Shown here: positions 15,120 to 23,687 of the stretch, piece after piece | Numbering within the stretch: position 1 is the first letter of the stretch | Layout: each line of letters starts with the position of its first letter | Origin: Spirochaetaceae bacterium | Lineage (GTDB): Bacteria; Spirochaetota; Spirochaetia; Treponematales; Breznakiellaceae | Assembly: GCA_031256905.1 (NCBI GenBank) | Contig: JAIRPY010000111.1 | Coordinates: 1-36,771 of the forward strand | Direction: 5' to 3' | DNA: 36,771 nt | Notes under the pieces: generated by a model | What the model was told of the DNA's origin: nothing | The model's database searches: none | What the model saw: the letters and a program-made list of their open reading frames with translations, nothing else | Program-made: the position numbers and the translations under genes

Positions 15120-15992
15120 TTAAAAGGTGTTCCTCAAGACTTCGTTATTTAAAACAATCGCGACTTTGCCTTCCCGGAGGAGCCTGCGATTGACGGCAGA
15201 GGAGACGATAAGCAGGGCGTCTTCCCGGTCTATGATCGGGTCCGTGGGGCGGATGCCGAACACTCCCCGGGCAATCACCCGCAAGGGATTATCTCCCACC
15301 AGCTTTCTTAGGTCCGGGTCAAGCCCGGACGGATTGTTCTGAAAAAGGCTCTCCGAACCGACGTAACGCACCATCGTAGGCGCCGCCGCAGGATCGATCA
15401 TATTTCGTTCATATATCATATTCATGTCGCTGTCCCAAATTTTGGGGAAAATGCAGGGCAACGCGTAGGCGGAAGCGTTCCGCCCATGGATGGGCAGAAC
15501 GTCGTCGGCGATGATGATAATCCCCGTATAGGAGGCTACCGGCGCCGGGGTCAGCACCCGTATCGTGTCTTGGGGACGGGTATGCCGGATCAATGACCCG
15601 CTGAGGGCCTCCAAATTTACCGTGTAATGGGCAGACATAACCGTTAAATCCGTAGAAAGGGAGGGAGGAATTTTTCCCGCCCCAAGGCTGATCGCATCCG
15701 TTGACAATAACGAAAATTCCCCCCGGTTGAGCAGATCCCCCAGAGTGCTGGAGGAATCCACCGGTAAGGCCAAAAGATGAGGGCGCATCAGATGGGGATA
15801 TTCATCGGTAATGATTTCCTCCGCGTGAATCCTGCCGGTAGGCAGACGAATCCCCGCGGATAACAAGTTGATCGTTACTGACGCGGTGATCTCCATCTTC
15901 TGCCATTCAATGGACCCGATTATATCGACTTTGGTTTGGGCCGCCAGAGGAAAAAAAGCAAAAAACAGGACAAGATGAAAAAAATATTTCAT
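15120..15992 (-). CDS. Conserved secreted protein of unknown function
   Basis: 290 aa with a signal peptide (FFHLVLFFAFFPLAAQ). The mature part begins TKVDIIGSIEWQKMEI and ends in a segment (RGVFGIRPTDPIIDREDALLIVSSAVNRRLL) that looks like a folded alpha/beta domain. I do not recognise a named family; it looks like a conserved spirochaete periplasmic protein. The ATG lies 6 nt after the stop of the lytic transglycosylase gene, and no Shine-Dalgarno sequence precedes it, so translational coupling is likely. A role in cell-envelope upkeep is inferred only from its neighbours. Confidence 0.7.
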   Translation of the reverse strand: MKYFFHLVLFFAFFPLAAQTKVDIIGSIEWQKMEITASVTINLLSAGIRLPTGRIHAEEIITDEYPHLMRPHLLALPVDSSSTLGDLLNRGEFSLLSTDAISLGAGKIPPSLSTDLTVMSAHYTVNLEALSGSLIRHTRPQDTIRVLTPAPVASYTGIIIIADDVLPIHGRNASAYALPCIFPKIWDSDMNMIYERNMIDPAAAPTMVRYVGSESLFQNNPSGLDPDLRKLVGDNPLRVIARGVFGIRPTDPIIDREDALLIVSSAVNRRLLREGKVAIVLNNEVLRNTF

Positions 15993-15998
15993 AGCTTT

Positions 15999-17540
15999 TT
16001 ATCGGAGTTTTAACTGCTTTCCCACACGAAGCACGTCATTCAGTTTCATGCTGTTAAGCCGAGCTAGGGTTTCCGGGGTTGTTTTGTAGGCCCGGGCTAT
16101 GGACCACAAGGTGTCGCCCGGCTTTACCGTGTACGTCCCCGCTCCGCCCGAAACCGGGACGGTCCGCTGGACGGGGCGGTACGGTCCCACGTCTTTGTAG
16201 GCCGGAATGAGCAGACGGGTACCGATTTTGAGATACCGGGCCTGGAGGCCCGGGTTGTTTTTGAGAATCGTGTCCACCGATACGCCGAAATGCTGGGCTA
16301 TTTCGGAAAGGGTGTCTCCGGAAGCCACGGTGTGAAAGTAATACCGAATCAAGGGAAGGTCGGTCCGTTCCAGTACTGCGGCTACGGCTTCCGCGTCCGC
16401 GGATTTAACCTTGAGGTAGTAATTTTGGTCCGGAGGGGTGACGTTATAGAGCAGTTCCCGATTCGCGCTTTTGAGGTCCCGTTTATCTATACCGGCTTCG
16501 GCGGCCAGCAGTTCCAGGTCGACCATTCGGCCGACTTTTATGCGGGTCCATTCAGGATCGGAGTACCATACCGGTTCGATGCCGAAATATCGGGAATTTG
16601 CCATGATATGCGCTATGGCCAGCAGTTTCGGCACGTAGTGAATGGTTTCGGTTAAGAGATGCTTGCGTTCTGACAAGAGCCAATAATCCCGCAGGCCGGT
16701 TCTCTGCATGATCCGGCTCACTCCGCCAAGACCCGCGTTATAGGCCGCCAGAGCAAGGGGCCAATCCTTGAGTTCCCGATAATTTTCCTCCAGTTTACTC
16801 AACGCGCCCATCGTGGATTTCCAAAAATCCATGCGTTCGTCCATCCAGTCGGTTACTTTCATGTCGTAGGGTCCCATGCTGTTTTTCATGAACTGCCAAA
16901 GGCCGGTGGCTCCGGATTTGCTTACTGCGGTCGGCAGGAACGCGGATTCAATGACCGGAAGGTACATCAGTTCCATCGGCAGGTTTCGGGCTTCTACTTC
17001 TTTGCGGATAAAAGCGAAATACGGCGCGCCCCGGCGCATGATGCCTTCGAGAAGTTCGATTCCCTTGGGGCTTGAGTACCGGACGATGTACTCTTGGGTG
17101 AGGTACTTGTCGATGCCCGGTATTACCCCTTCCCGCAGGTCCGCGCTGTCGGTCCGGGCGGTAAGATGGTCCGGCTGAGAATAAGGGGTTATCCGCAAGG
17201 GCCGGGCCGGAGAAGGGGTGGGAAAGACCAGGGACCCATCCAAATTCAGCTCTGGGTAGAGGGAATCCTCGGACAGCGCGGCGGCATCCGCCGCCAGAGG
17301 TTCGGCGAAACCCGCTTCGGCTAAAGGTTCCGCCGATACAGCCAGCAGTTCCGGGGAAAGTTCCGGAACCGGCAGAGTCGCCGGATCAAAGTCGAGGCTT
17401 TCCGGTTGGGCGTGCATACAGGATACCAGACTTACTAGGCCCAGAATAGCGAATCCTGCTCTTTTGTCAGGGTTTTTCTTAGCCTTTTTTAAGAAACTCA
17501 AAAAAATCACAATTTTTCTCCATAATAAATTCCCGCCCAT
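15999..17540 (-). CDS. MltD-like lytic transglycosylase with two LysM domains
   Basis: 513 aa. Residues 1-41 hold a charged start, a hydrophobic stretch and a possible lipobox (LVSC, Cys41). The SLT catalytic domain spans about residues 150-310: LPVIESAFLPTAVS carries the catalytic Glu (about 198), followed by SGATGLWQFM and LALAAYNAGLGGV. LysM domains follow at about 400-445 (VASGDTLSEIAQHFGVS) and 465-512 (VKPGDTLWSIARAYKT) and would bind peptidoglycan. The ATG at 17540 has GGAGG at good spacing and is preferred to the GTG at 17546. Its start lies 34 nt inside the end of the upstream TPR lipoprotein gene. Confidence 0.9.
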   Translation of the reverse strand: MGGNLLWRKIVIFLSFLKKAKKNPDKRAGFAILGLVSLVSCMHAQPESLDFDPATLPVPELSPELLAVSAEPLAEAGFAEPLAADAAALSEDSLYPELNLDGSLVFPTPSPARPLRITPYSQPDHLTARTDSADLREGVIPGIDKYLTQEYIVRYSSPKGIELLEGIMRRGAPYFAFIRKEVEARNLPMELMYLPVIESAFLPTAVSKSGATGLWQFMKNSMGPYDMKVTDWMDERMDFWKSTMGALSKLEENYRELKDWPLALAAYNAGLGGVSRIMQRTGLRDYWLLSERKHLLTETIHYVPKLLAIAHIMANSRYFGIEPVWYSDPEWTRIKVGRMVDLELLAAEAGIDKRDLKSANRELLYNVTPPDQNYYLKVKSADAEAVAAVLERTDLPLIRYYFHTVASGDTLSEIAQHFGVSVDTILKNNPGLQARYLKIGTRLLIPAYKDVGPYRPVQRTVPVSGGAGTYTVKPGDTLWSIARAYKTTPETLARLNSMKLNDVLRVGKQLKLR

Positions 17541-18586
17541 TCCCACCTCCCGTGGATTTTAGGGTCTAAAGGAAAGTATACTTTTCTAAAGTACAAGTAC
17601 CAGGTGGTAATGTACTGGTCCCATCCGCTGGTCCGCAGATAGGCTTCCGTAGCGTTTGATCCTGAATCAAGTTCCTCGGCGTATTGAATCCGTCCTCGGC
17701 TCATAAACGCGGAAAGGCTGAATTCAGCCATAGTTGAATCATCCACATCCTGGGACCAGGAACGGGCGAAAAAATTCACCTTCGCCTGATACTGCCGCAG
17801 TTTCGCGCTGTTTTCTGTGTCTATCGCTTCTTTTACGGCTTTAAGCAGAGCGTCCAGGGTTTCAAAGGTCCAGTCTTTGGGAGAATTGTTAAAATCGACG
17901 AGCTGTTTCGCATGATAATCCGCATTCGGAAAGCCCGGAACGCCGGTTTTGCCGATATAGGGTCGATACTGAGTATAGGCCTGAATCGCTTCGTTCCATT
18001 CGCCGATCCGCTCATGGGCATAGGCCAATTTGAAGTAAGCCTGCCCCAGATCTATCTGATCCGGAAATCGGGCGATAATTTCCTTATAGTACCGTACCTG
18101 CCGCTCCGGGTTGTCAGTCCCTTCGATAAGATGGCGCAAACAATCAAGGTGAATCGACTGTCCCTGGACCGTCAAATCCGGGTAGTTGTTTATAATCCTA
18201 TCGAAATACAGAGCCGCCACTTGGTAAGCCTTCTGTTCTTTATACGCGTACGCGGTCATGTGAAGATAATACGGGTTATAAGGATCCTCAGGATCTTGAT
18301 GAATCTGGGATGTAAGAAAACTGATCGCCTTGGGGTAGGCCTTTAGACGGACGAATCGGCCTGCGATTTCCCGGACCACCGCAAATCGAGGCTCCCCGGG
18401 TTCCCTTTCCTTCGCCAACAGAAAAAATAACTGCCTAATCGTCTCCCGATCCGCTTTGGAACCGATCAGGTAATAGGGATCAAGCCCTGGTTTTTTCCCA
18501 AAAACCAGCCCCGGCGGAAGGGCATAATTACTTTGTCCGCAACTCATCATCATAATACAGCCGCATACCATTACATATCGTTTTAT
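17507..18586 (-). CDS. TPR lipoprotein, possibly starting at an AUA codon
   Basis: About 359 aa. TPR-like helical pairs include YYLHMTAYAYKEQKAYQVAA and AYFKLAYAHERIGEWNEAIQAY. The first ATG (18571) is about 21 nt from the only good Shine-Dalgarno (AGGGAGG, 18597-18592), too far to use. An ATA at 18586-18584 lies 6 nt from it and adds KRYV, giving MKRYVMVCGCIMMMSC: a basic n-region, hydrophobic core and lipobox. I annotate the longer form; the shorter one would lack the basic n-region. The protein is probably a membrane-anchored scaffold in the same operon as the lytic transglycosylase, which it overlaps. Confidence 0.72.
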   Translation of the reverse strand: MKRYVMVCGCIMMMSCGQSNYALPPGLVFGKKPGLDPYYLIGSKADRETIRQLFFLLAKEREPGEPRFAVVREIAGRFVRLKAYPKAISFLTSQIHQDPEDPYNPYYLHMTAYAYKEQKAYQVAALYFDRIINNYPDLTVQGQSIHLDCLRHLIEGTDNPERQVRYYKEIIARFPDQIDLGQAYFKLAYAHERIGEWNEAIQAYTQYRPYIGKTGVPGFPNADYHAKQLVDFNNSPKDWTFETLDALLKAVKEAIDTENSAKLRQYQAKVNFFARSWSQDVDDSTMAEFSLSAFMSRGRIQYAEELDSGSNATEAYLRTSGWDQYITTWYLYFRKVYFPLDPKIHGRWEWAGIYYGEKL

Positions 18587-18639
18587 GGTAAACCTCCCTA
18601 TTATTCTTTTCGGAAGGTCGACGTTTTTTTTTAGATTTT

Positions 18640-19491
18640 TTAGGAGAGGAAATTTGAAGAAAAACCGAAAAGATTGAGGCAGTTTTCGGCAATTCGGCTT
18701 TTTAGGTCCTCCAAATCGAGGCCGAGAAGCTCCGCCGCGCAGCGGTACGTTTCCAAAACCATGCCCGGATGCGCCGGTTTCCCCCGAAAGGGCCGAGGCG
18801 CAAGAAAGGGCGAATCCGTCTCCAGCAGGATCCGGTCCCGGGGCGCAAAAATGAGAGCTTCCCGGAGATTAAAAGCATTCTTATACGTCAAAACCCCAGT
18901 AAAAGAAAGGTAATACCCCAAATTCAGAAAATCCCGGGCTTCCGGTAGACCGTAAGAAAAACTGTGAATCACCCCTCGAGGTCCGGAATGAGATGCAAGA
19001 ATTGCTTTCGTTTCCTCAAAGGCCTCTCGGGAGTGGATAATAATAGGAAGATTCAGCTTTTCCGCCAAATGCAAATGACCCTCAAACAGACGCCGTTCTC
19101 CTGCCAGGTCCGCGCCGGCCGAGGGCCTGTTGTGATGCCGATCAAGCCCGCATTCCCCAAGGGCGGCCAGGCTATCCCGAGGCGCGCCGGCCATCTGGGC
19201 TTCCAGCGTCGAAAGACGCCCCTCAGGATCGGTAATAGCCTGGGGATAAGGCCACACCCCGGCGGCAAATCGGACTCCCTCAAAACCGGCGAAATCCGCC
19301 ATTCTCAGGCTTAGATCGTCTGCCTCGGTTCCTATATCCACTATACAGCCGAATCCTGCGTCAAACAACTCCCGGACTCGCGCTTCCCTTGAAACCTCGT
19401 CTTCTTTCAGCATGGAAAGATGCGCATGGGTATCAATAAGCCCCGTAAAGAACGTTTTTTTCCCGGGATATTCATACATACCCTTGACCAT
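18640..19491 (-). CDS. tatD: TatD-family metal-dependent deoxyribonuclease
   Basis: 283 aa from ATG 19491, or 279 aa from ATG 19479. TIM-barrel hydrolase with metal ligands in LIDTHAHL, LGECGLD, IIHSREAFEE, HSFSYG and LLETDSPFLAP, all in family order. TatD enzymes are 3'-5' exonucleases and D-aminoacyl-tRNA deacylase relatives. Neither ATG has a convincing ribosome-binding site. TTGAAT, an 18-bp spacer and TATGGT end 7 nt before ATG 19479, so a leaderless shorter form is possible. The start region overlaps the promoter of the divergent tRNA-Leu gene. Confidence 0.92.
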   Translation of the reverse strand: MVKGMYEYPGKKTFFTGLIDTHAHLSMLKEDEVSREARVRELFDAGFGCIVDIGTEADDLSLRMADFAGFEGVRFAAGVWPYPQAITDPEGRLSTLEAQMAGAPRDSLAALGECGLDRHHNRPSAGADLAGERRLFEGHLHLAEKLNLPIIIHSREAFEETKAILASHSGPRGVIHSFSYGLPEARDFLNLGYYLSFTGVLTYKNAFNLREALIFAPRDRILLETDSPFLAPRPFRGKPAHPGMVLETYRCAAELLGLDLEDLKSRIAENCLNLFGFSSNFLS

Positions 19492-19512
19492 ACCAGTATT
19501 AAAGGGTATTAT
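19484..19512 (+). promoter_or_regulatory. Promoter of tRNA-Leu
   Basis: TTGACC (19484-19489), 17-bp spacer, TATTAT (19507-19512), about 11 nt before the tRNA. The -35 box overlaps the first codons of tatD on the opposite strand. Confidence 0.7.
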
Positions 19513-19523
19513 TCAAGATACGC

Positions 19524-19607
19524 GCCGAGATGGTGGAATAGGTAGACACGGGGGACTTAAAATCCCCTCCTTGTAAAAGGATACGGGTTCAAGTCCCGTT
19601 CTCGGCA
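19524..19607 (+). tRNA. tRNA-Leu (anticodon TAA)
   Basis: 84 nt with the long variable arm of a class II tRNA. The acceptor stem is GCCGAGA/TCTCGGC with discriminator A. The anticodon arm GGGGA-CTTAAAA-TCCCC gives anticodon UAA, and GGTTCAAGTCC is the T loop. CCA is not encoded. Confidence 0.96.
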
Positions 19608-19645
19608 ACCTGAGCCGCAAGGCCGGGCTATACAATGGAGGTATT

Positions 19646-20545
19646 ATGAAAATAGGGATACGGCGGGGACTATTGGTTTCAGCTCTGTCGGTGTTGGCTT
19701 TTCCGCTTTTTGCGAGCGCGGTACAGGAAAAAGAACTGGACGACCTGCTCGCCCTGAAAAGGGTCAGTTCCCAAGAAAAGGCTGGGGCAAATGGGGTCTC
19801 CCAAACCGTAGACGGTCAGTTTATCGAATTTTCAAAGGGAGATCTGACCATCCGGGTTCCCTTGGATGCGGGGCTTGAAAATGCGGATCGGTTTATCGCT
19901 ATGCTGGCCGGCGGATTTTCCGGGGAAGCCCTAGCCGGAAAATGGCTTGTTTCCGATGCCGAAGAATCAACGGGATACCTTTCCTTCGAGTTCGACCGGG
20001 ATACGTTCATCGCGGTCCAAGCTCCTCCGCCGGACGGAGATCGCAATATTGTGTATACCGGTTTGTACAAAATCGCGCAAAACGAAGTGATCCTGCCGGA
20101 TTTCGGGGTTCTGCGGAATATCACCCTTACCGATGGAACCCAAGGCGAACTGGAATTTTACTTTTCTCCCATCGCATCGGAGGAATATACCGAAATCCGC
20201 CTCAAATCCCAAAAAGCCGAAACCTTCGACTCAAACCGAACTCTGCTCCTCTGCAAAACCTGGAAGTTAGCCAAACGAGATGGTCAGGAAACCCAAAATA
20301 CCCAATACGAAGAAACCATCCTCTTTACCAACGCCGGAACGTATCTGGTCAGCTATCCAGATGGAGAATTCGGATTAGCCAAATGGCGATGGAATAACGC
20401 CGACGAATCCGCCTTCGAATATTCCTGGAACGAAGATTGGAACGAATCCGGTATCGGCCTGATCCAGCAACTAACCCAGACATCTTTCACCGTTAAAGAT
20501 AAAGCCGACGTAATTTACGAATTCATCCCCGGAGACGGAATGTAA
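19646..20545 (+). CDS. Secreted protein of unknown function
   Basis: 299 aa with a clear signal peptide (RRGLLVSALSVLAFPLFASA). The mature region is beta-rich and acidic, without a recognised domain. GGAGG lies 4 nt before the ATG. TATACA at 19630 could be a -10, but no good -35 is seen, so read-through from the tRNA-Leu promoter is possible. A bidirectional terminator follows the gene. Confidence 0.7.
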   Translation: MKIGIRRGLLVSALSVLAFPLFASAVQEKELDDLLALKRVSSQEKAGANGVSQTVDGQFIEFSKGDLTIRVPLDAGLENADRFIAMLAGGFSGEALAGKWLVSDAEESTGYLSFEFDRDTFIAVQAPPPDGDRNIVYTGLYKIAQNEVILPDFGVLRNITLTDGTQGELEFYFSPIASEEYTEIRLKSQKAETFDSNRTLLLCKTWKLAKRDGQETQNTQYEETILFTNAGTYLVSYPDGEFGLAKWRWNNADESAFEYSWNEDWNESGIGLIQQLTQTSFTVKDKADVIYEFIPGDGM

Positions 20546-20554
20546 CAAAAACCC

Positions 20555-20585
20555 AAGCCGGAAATGAAACCCGGCTTTGTTTTTG
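20555..20585. terminator. Bidirectional rho-independent terminator
   Basis: AAGCCGG (20555-20561) and CCGGCTT (20571-20577) form a 7-bp stem with a 9-nt loop, followed by TTGTTTTT on the plus strand. An A-run on the left serves as U-tract for the minus-strand gene. It lies between two convergent genes. Confidence 0.8.
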
Positions 20586-20593
20586 AAAAAACG

Positions 20594-21340
20594 CTACGGC
20601 CCAGGCAAATAAAACACGCCGATAAACGTCGGAACGCTGTACAAGGGCGAAAAATTACCGTCAACCCCGGTAACGACAATATACACCCCGGCATACGCAT
20701 ACCGAGTAGTGATATCGCTCTTATCTATTACATCCGCGTTGATCCCGGCGGTTATGTTAGCCGGCGCGTTGAGTTCCGGGGTGTTGATGAAATACCGGTT
20801 CGCCGGGACCGGACTGAAAAGACCATTCCCAGAAAACCGCCGCATATTGTACGAATTGCCGTTAATACTAAGGTTGGGAATGATCCGGGGAGTAGTTTCG
20901 GTAAAGTTTAGAACCATACTTTTCCCAAAAGAGCCGGACCCCAAAACCCCATCGATGTCCGCCCCCTCCAGAGTCAGGGGGTAATATTTCCTATTCGTGA
21001 AAAGACTCCCTATCGAAACCGTGGTATTCGACGTATCCGAGTTGGTATAGGGCAGAAAATAATTATAATCCGCCATTAAAGCCGAATTCAGATCGCTCAT
21101 ATTGCCGGGATGGATCTCCGGATAAAATACTCCGCTCATATAAATTCGGTAGTAAAGGGTGAAATGGGTAAAATAGATGCTGTCAATCCTCGGAAGCGTA
21201 ATAACCGCCATCTGGTTGAGGGTAACCGAAATGTTCCCGGTCGGCACTTTATCGAGAAAGGGGTAATCTTCAATGCCGCAGGCGGCGATACTCAGAACCG
21301 CCGCCGGGATGAGGGCTGGGGGAAAAACCTTTCCGGGCAT
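20594..21340 (-). CDS. Lipoprotein of unknown function
   Basis: 248 aa from ATG 21340 (MPGKVFPPALIPAAVLSIAAC), with a lipobox SIAAC at the end of a hydrophobic stretch. The in-frame extension to 21403 overlaps the upstream gene and is rejected. The mature protein is beta-rich with many Tyr, Asn and Ser residues and no motif I recognise, consistent with a surface or periplasmic lipoprotein. The ATG overlaps the stop of the preceding TPR gene by one base (TAATG). Confidence 0.72.
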   Translation of the reverse strand: MPGKVFPPALIPAAVLSIAACGIEDYPFLDKVPTGNISVTLNQMAVITLPRIDSIYFTHFTLYYRIYMSGVFYPEIHPGNMSDLNSALMADYNYFLPYTNSDTSNTTVSIGSLFTNRKYYPLTLEGADIDGVLGSGSFGKSMVLNFTETTPRIIPNLSINGNSYNMRRFSGNGLFSPVPANRYFINTPELNAPANITAGINADVIDKSDITTRYAYAGVYIVVTGVDGNFSPLYSVPTFIGVFYLPGP

Positions 21341-22077
21341 TAGAGGCCGAGGGCTATGATCCGGCTTTGGGCGAGATTCGTCCAGAGCGGATCGTCGGGC
21401 CATTTATTGATGACTTCCCGATAGGCTTTTAGGGCGGCGTCTTTATCCTTTCGCTCTTCCTCGAGGCGGCCGATCTGGAACTGGGCCCGGCTTGCGGTGG
21501 GAAACGTTTCGCCGAAAGCGATGCTCTGGGCGTAATAATCTATCGCCCCTTGAATATTCCCTTGTTCTTCCGCCGAGACCGCGGCGTTGCAAAGGGAAAC
21601 CGGGGTTAAATAGGTTTTTCCGCCGGCTTTCGCGCCGGCGGTCCAGGCTTTTTCCGCGGATTCCCAATCCTTTTTTTCCATATAGATACTGCCGAGTAAA
21701 CTATAGCCCCGAGCCGAGGCGTACCCGGCATGGTTTTTCGCAAAAACGGTCAGGTCCGCTATGAAAGCGGTTACTTCGCTTTCTTTTGCCGGGTCCGTAA
21801 GGTTCAAGGTTTCGTACCGCTGAACAAACTCTTCCGCCTGCTCTAAAGCCCCATTCCGAAGGGCTTCAAAAACAATCAGCCCCGCAATAAAACCGATAAA
21901 CACCACCCCAAGCCCCAAAGCTCCGGCAAAAATAAGCCGCCGGTTGTTTTGAATAAACAGATTGAGCCGTTCCGACGCGCTTACCGGTTGATTAAAGTCA
22001 GGCTTCGGGGCAAAAGGCGGAATCTGCTCTTCCTTTACCGCAAATTCTTCGCCTGTAATTTCAGAATTTTTTGCCAT
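21340..22077 (-). CDS. Membrane-anchored TPR protein (YfgM-like architecture)
   Basis: 245 aa. A cytoplasmic N-terminal tail of about 45 residues is followed by one membrane segment (LIFAGALGLGVVFIGFIAGLIVF, split here only by naming its start: LIFAGALGLGVV, about residues 48-70). Tetratricopeptide-like repeats follow (SARGYSLLGSIYMEKKDW, NIQGAIDYYAQSIAFGE, AQFQIGRLEEERKDKDAALK). The layout matches YfgM and similar periplasm-facing TPR proteins that assist protein export. AAGGAAC precedes the ATG. Cotranscribed with the downstream lipoprotein; an 80-nt gap separates it from the sigma-54 activator upstream. Confidence 0.75.
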   Translation of the reverse strand: MAKNSEITGEEFAVKEEQIPPFAPKPDFNQPVSASERLNLFIQNNRRLIFAGALGLGVVFIGFIAGLIVFEALRNGALEQAEEFVQRYETLNLTDPAKESEVTAFIADLTVFAKNHAGYASARGYSLLGSIYMEKKDWESAEKAWTAGAKAGGKTYLTPVSLCNAAVSAEEQGNIQGAIDYYAQSIAFGETFPTASRAQFQIGRLEEERKDKDAALKAYREVINKWPDDPLWTNLAQSRIIALGL

Positions 22078-22157
22078 TCTTGTTCCTTTTTCTTCTTTAA
22101 AAAGTTTCTTCCCTAAAAAAAGCAGTTTTTTCCTTTTCTTTAAAAATATTTTTTATC

Positions 22158-23681
22158 CTAGGCTTCCGCTTTTTCTACTGGATTTTGGATAGTCAATTCT
22201 TTTATGAGTTTCGAGAGATACGTTCTTTGAATATCCAAAGCTTTTGCCGCTTCGGTCTGATTCCAGTTATGTTCTTCCAGCACTTTTTGGATAAAATGCG
22301 CCTTAAATGCGGTAACCGCGGTTTTTAGGTCCCGGGTCCCTTCTTCTTCGAGGGAAACCGCGCCTTTATTGAGAAATAAATCTTCTTTTTCTATCCATTT
22401 GCCTTTTCCGATGACGCACGCCCGTTCGACGCAATTTTCCAGTTCCCGGACGTTTCCGGGCCAAAAGTAGGAGAGCATCATTTCCATAGCTTCGTTTGAG
22501 AAGCCGTCGAATTGTTTTTTGGTTTCGATTTTGTAGCGGTTGAGGAAAAAGGCCGCGAGTTCCGGGATGTCCTCGGTTCTCTGGCGCAAAGGCGGAATGT
22601 ACAGGGGCAAAACGTTCAGCCGGTAGTACAGGTCGCTCCGGAAGGCGCCGGCGGAAACGAGGGTTTCGATATCCTTGTTGGTGGCCGCGAGGATTCGGAT
22701 ATTTACCGTTACGGTGGTATCGGACCCGACTTTTTCAAAGGTTTTTTCCTGAATGACCCGGAGCAATTTTGCCTGTAAGTTGAAGGGCATATCCCCGATT
22801 TCGTCGAGGAAGATGGTGCCTTCGTCGGCGAGTTCGAACCGCCCCTGCCGGTCCGCGACCGCGCCGGTAAACGCGCCTTTTACATGGCCGAACAGTTCGC
22901 TTTCCAGCACGCCTTCGGGCAGAGCCGCGCAGTTTACCCGGATGAACGGCGCGTCCCGGCGTTTACTCCGGAGGTGGATTTGTTCGGCGAAGAGTTCTTT
23001 GCCGACTCCGCTTTCCCCCAGAATGAGGACCGAGGAATCGGTTTGGGAAATTCGGTCGATTATTTCAAGTTTTTCCAAAATAATCTGACTTTTGGCGATA
23101 AGGGTGTGGTAGCCTTTATCGGTTTGCAGTTGGGACCGCAAAAAGTGAATTTCATTTTGGGCTTTTTCGGCGTTTTTGGCGTTTACGACGGCAAGAGCCG
23201 CTTGATTCGCGAAAATTTCAAGCCATTCCAGGTCTTCTTGCCCGAAACATTGGGCGTTTTTCTTGTTGATAAGCTCGATAACCCCGATGCATTCTTCTTT
23301 TACCCGCATCGGGACGGCCATCATGGTCTTGGAAGAGTAGTTTATCTGTTTGGCTATGCCGATAAAGTGGCGTTCGTCGTTTACCACGTCGTTTATGACT
23401 ACCGATTTATTGTGCTGAACCACCCAGCCTGCGATGCCTTCGTCGGCTTTGAGGGTGAACCGCTGAACTTCCATGCCCTTCGGTCCCAGGGCGACCTCGA
23501 AGTAGAGGAGGTTGGTTTCTTTGTCCAACAGCAGGATGCTCGAGGATTCCCCGTCGCAGAGCCGGGTCGCGGATTCAAGAATATGGGTCAGTAAAGTCCG
23601 GACATCCCCGTAATTCGAGTTAATGAGGGTGTTAATCTCAATGAGGGTGTTGAATTTCTGGACGTTAATCTGGGACAGCAT
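22158..23681 (-). CDS. Sigma-54-dependent transcriptional activator with GAF domain (FhlA-like)
   Basis: 507 aa from ATG 23681; a TTG at 23687 immediately after the upstream stop is an alternative. The N-terminal GAF domain (about 25-170) includes DGESSSILLLDKETNLLYF and LKADEGIAGWVVQHNKSV. The AAA+ domain has Walker A GESGVGKE, the sigma-54 contact loop GAFTGA, and Walker B IFLDEIGDMP. The C-terminal Fis-type HTH is NWNQTEAAKALDIQRTYLS. There is no receiver domain, so a small ligand rather than a kinase should control it. No -24/-12 promoter was found in the window, so its targets lie elsewhere. Confidence 0.9.
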   Translation of the reverse strand: MLSQINVQKFNTLIEINTLINSNYGDVRTLLTHILESATRLCDGESSSILLLDKETNLLYFEVALGPKGMEVQRFTLKADEGIAGWVVQHNKSVVINDVVNDERHFIGIAKQINYSSKTMMAVPMRVKEECIGVIELINKKNAQCFGQEDLEWLEIFANQAALAVVNAKNAEKAQNEIHFLRSQLQTDKGYHTLIAKSQIILEKLEIIDRISQTDSSVLILGESGVGKELFAEQIHLRSKRRDAPFIRVNCAALPEGVLESELFGHVKGAFTGAVADRQGRFELADEGTIFLDEIGDMPFNLQAKLLRVIQEKTFEKVGSDTTVTVNIRILAATNKDIETLVSAGAFRSDLYYRLNVLPLYIPPLRQRTEDIPELAAFFLNRYKIETKKQFDGFSNEAMEMMLSYFWPGNVRELENCVERACVIGKGKWIEKEDLFLNKGAVSLEEEGTRDLKTAVTAFKAHFIQKVLEEHNWNQTEAAKALDIQRTYLSKLIKELTIQNPVEKAEA

Positions 23682-23687
23682 ACCCAA

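Noticed and set aside
22078-22157. T-rich gap between the sigma-54 activator and TPR genes as a terminator or -24/-12 promoter
   Set aside because: No GC stem and no GG-N10-GC pair at the right spacing; only A/T runs are seen.
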